From the IMG/VR virus record IMGVR_UViG_3300009177_000682, positions 1 through 21,948 of that record: 21,948 nucleotides of DNA. The stretch is one strand, 5' to 3'. Source of the DNA: a virus. The notes under the pieces are model-generated. The model was not told the DNA's origin. It was given only the letters and a program-made list of their open reading frames with translations, and did not search any database. A program made the translations under genes and the position numbers. Within the stretch, counting starts at the first letter, position 1; each line of letters starts with the position of its first letter. Positions 20,443 through 21,948 of this stretch are shown here, piece after piece.

Positions 20443-21917
20443 TGGGCGTCGACGATCTGCGGCGGGACCTGGGCGTCGGCGAGGAGCCAGGCGGCATCGA
20501 GGCGCTACGGGCCGATCTCCAGGCGCCAGCCGGTGGCGGCGGCATCGCGGGCACCGTGAACGCGGGGCTCTCAGCCGCGCGGGATTGGTTCCAGCCCGCC
20601 GCGAACAACCTCGTGAACCTCGCGACCGAAGTGTTCTCGCCGCCCAAGTTCGATCAGTCGCCGCTCTCAGGCCCGCGCGGCATCTTCACGGGCGCCTCCC
20701 CTGAGACGCAGGCGCCGCCCACGTCAGGCGCGGGGCGCTTCGCTGCGGAGATCGTCAACCCGGTCCCGCGCGATCTCCCGAGCGCTGGGGCCCAGGTGGG
20801 CACCATCGCGGGCGGCCCCTTCGGCGCGCTCGGGCGCGTCGGACTCGGCATCCTCGGCGCGGGGGCTGGCTCGGCCGCGCAGGGCGACACGCCCGCCCAG
20901 ATGACCGGGCACGCCGCGGTCGCGGGCGCAGGCGGGCTCGCGGGCGAGGTGCTCGGCAAGGTGATCCCGTGGTTCCGCCGCGTGGCGGGCGGGGCCAAGG
21001 CCGACATCGCGCACGGCGACGCGGCGGCGATGCAGGCCGCCTCGAGCGAGCTGGCTACGGGGCTTGGTCAGGCCCCCGCGCAGGGCACCTCGGGCTCGGA
21101 GCGGCTGCGCTCCCTCGTCGCGACCGACGCGGGCCAGACCGGCATGAGCGCGGCCAAGGAGCAGGTGATGACCGGGCTCGACACCGCGCTCGGGGGCCGG
21201 ATGATCCCCGTGCCCTCGGTCGGCACGTCGCCCATGAATCGCACGGGCCAGATGAGTATCCGCGACGCCAATGCGGCGCTCACGGAGATCGGCGAGGGCC
21301 TCCGGCACCGCGACATCGCCGACCCCACGCTGCGGCAGAAGGTCGTGGCGCAGGAATACGCCAAGGTCGCCGAGGAGATTCGGCAAGGGCTCGACAGCGT
21401 GACGCCGGGACTCGGCGCCATCTGGGAGGCGGGGCAGCGCGACTACCGCGCGGGCTTGTTCCTCACCGACCTCATCAGCAGCAAGGCGGCGTGGCGCCCC
21501 GGCAACGCGGGCCCCGAGCTGAACACGCAGTACCTTCAGGATCGCCTCCTCGATCCCAGCGTGGAGCGCGAAGCCCGGCGCGCACTCGGAGACGTGGGCT
21601 TCGAGAAGATCGCGGCCAGCCTGACGCGCGGCGCGGGGGTCGGCGGCGTGGATATCCTCTCGCCCGGGCGCGGCGGCATCGGCCAGTCCGTGGGCCAATT
21701 CGAGCGCGGCTCGAATACCGGGAGCTGGGGCCTGCCCCTGGCCATCGTGCGCGCCGGGCTACCGAATCTCGGCTCCTCCTATGTCGGCAAGCAGCCCTAT
21801 GCCACGAGCCCCGGCACGCAAGCGCTCCTCGACTATCTCGGCATCAAGGCCACGGACCAGTGGAACGCGGCCCAGCAGGGCACCCCCGTGAAGATCGGCG
21901 ATACGTACGGCCGATGA
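20442..21917 (+). CDS. Probable internal virion (ejection) protein with central hydrophobic Gly/Ala segment (491 aa)
   Basis: The start overlaps the previous stop (TGATG). The N-terminal 110 residues are polar with a helix near 37-63 (TVNAGLSAARDWFQPAANN). Residues 115-172 are Gly/Ala/Leu-rich and hydrophobic (GTIAGGPFGALGRVGLGILG, HAAVAGAGGLAGEVLGKV), followed by a Trp-Phe-Arg-Arg boundary, as expected of a membrane-active segment. Residues 185-390 are helical (TGMSAAKEQVMTGLDTALGG, IRDANAALTEIGEGLRHRDI, KVAEEIRQGLDSVTPGLGA). The C-terminal part has NTQYLQDRLLDP and a Gly/Ser-rich tail. This is the third such protein in a row with the pattern of the gene at 18910, fitting a set of ejection proteins. 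It ends in ATGA with the next start. Confidence 0.55.
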   Translation: MGVDDLRRDLGVGEEPGGIEALRADLQAPAGGGGIAGTVNAGLSAARDWFQPAANNLVNLATEVFSPPKFDQSPLSGPRGIFTGASPETQAPPTSGAGRFAAEIVNPVPRDLPSAGAQVGTIAGGPFGALGRVGLGILGAGAGSAAQGDTPAQMTGHAAVAGAGGLAGEVLGKVIPWFRRVAGGAKADIAHGDAAAMQAASSELATGLGQAPAQGTSGSERLRSLVATDAGQTGMSAAKEQVMTGLDTALGGRMIPVPSVGTSPMNRTGQMSIRDANAALTEIGEGLRHRDIADPTLRQKVVAQEYAKVAEEIRQGLDSVTPGLGAIWEAGQRDYRAGLFLTDLISSKAAWRPGNAGPELNTQYLQDRLLDPSVEREARRALGDVGFEKIAASLTRGAGVGGVDILSPGRGGIGQSVGQFERGSNTGSWGLPLAIVRAGLPNLGSSYVGKQPYATSPGTQALLDYLGIKATDQWNAAQQGTPVKIGDTYGR

Positions 21918-21948
21918 CCAGGCGCACGCAGCCAGCCACATCAGATGC
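21914..21948 (+). CDS. Start of a further gene, truncated by the window end
   Basis: ATG at 21914 overlaps the preceding stop (ATGA), the junction type seen repeatedly in this operon. Only eleven codons are visible (MTRRTQPATSD), basic and polar. Nothing can be said about its product. Confidence 0.4.
   Translation, partial: MTRRTQPATSD

Overview
The window is a 22-kb piece of the virion-structure region of a tailed, most likely podovirus-like double-stranded DNA phage with high G+C content. The evidence is a head-to-tail gene order: portal C-terminus, scaffold, HK97-fold major capsid protein, fibre proteins, a head-tail adaptor next to a beta-rich tail nozzle, and then several large Gly/Ala/Gln-rich proteins of the internal (ejected) virion type. 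The strong G/C bias at third codon positions suggests a high-GC bacterial host, which the sequence does not identify. No terminase, polymerase, integrase, lysis gene, tRNA or CRISPR array is visible here.

Layout. 1-1892: end of the portal gene, a small unknown gene, a 58-residue helix-turn-helix protein and a glycine-rich protein. 1893-2065: a non-coding gap with two hairpins, the second a good intrinsic terminator. 2066-4250: scaffold and major capsid protein. 4253-7799: small head or virion proteins, a beta-helix-like protein and a coiled-coil protein. 7806-9859: a fibre with three tandem repeats and small accessory proteins, including a 55-residue gene with natural Gly8 and His4 runs. 9856-14051: an unknown protein, the adaptor, the nozzle, two more fibre-like proteins and a 54-residue helical protein. 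14051-21917: a set of probable internal virion proteins, interrupted by a free-standing HNH-AP2 homing endonuclease. A further gene starts at 21914 and runs off the end.

Nearly all genes lie on the plus strand and are tightly packed. Many stop and start codons overlap (TAATG, TGATG, GTGA, ATGA), which implies translational coupling in long operons. The main exception is 15461-15790. There a 57-residue HicB-antitoxin-like gene runs on the minus strand, convergent with the gene on its left and divergent from the one on its right. The control region between it and the rightward operon holds a perfect 14-bp inverted repeat beside the HicB-like start codon, a second small inverted repeat, and a 16-bp sequence one base away from the bacterial parS (ParB-binding) consensus.

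The other signal that ordinary annotation misses is a short peptide motif, GLQ[G/S/R]LL. It occurs seven times in four otherwise unlike proteins, often at the extreme C-terminus, and is encoded by different synonymous codons each time. That argues for selection on the peptide, perhaps as a docking or packaging signal for proteins carried inside the virion.
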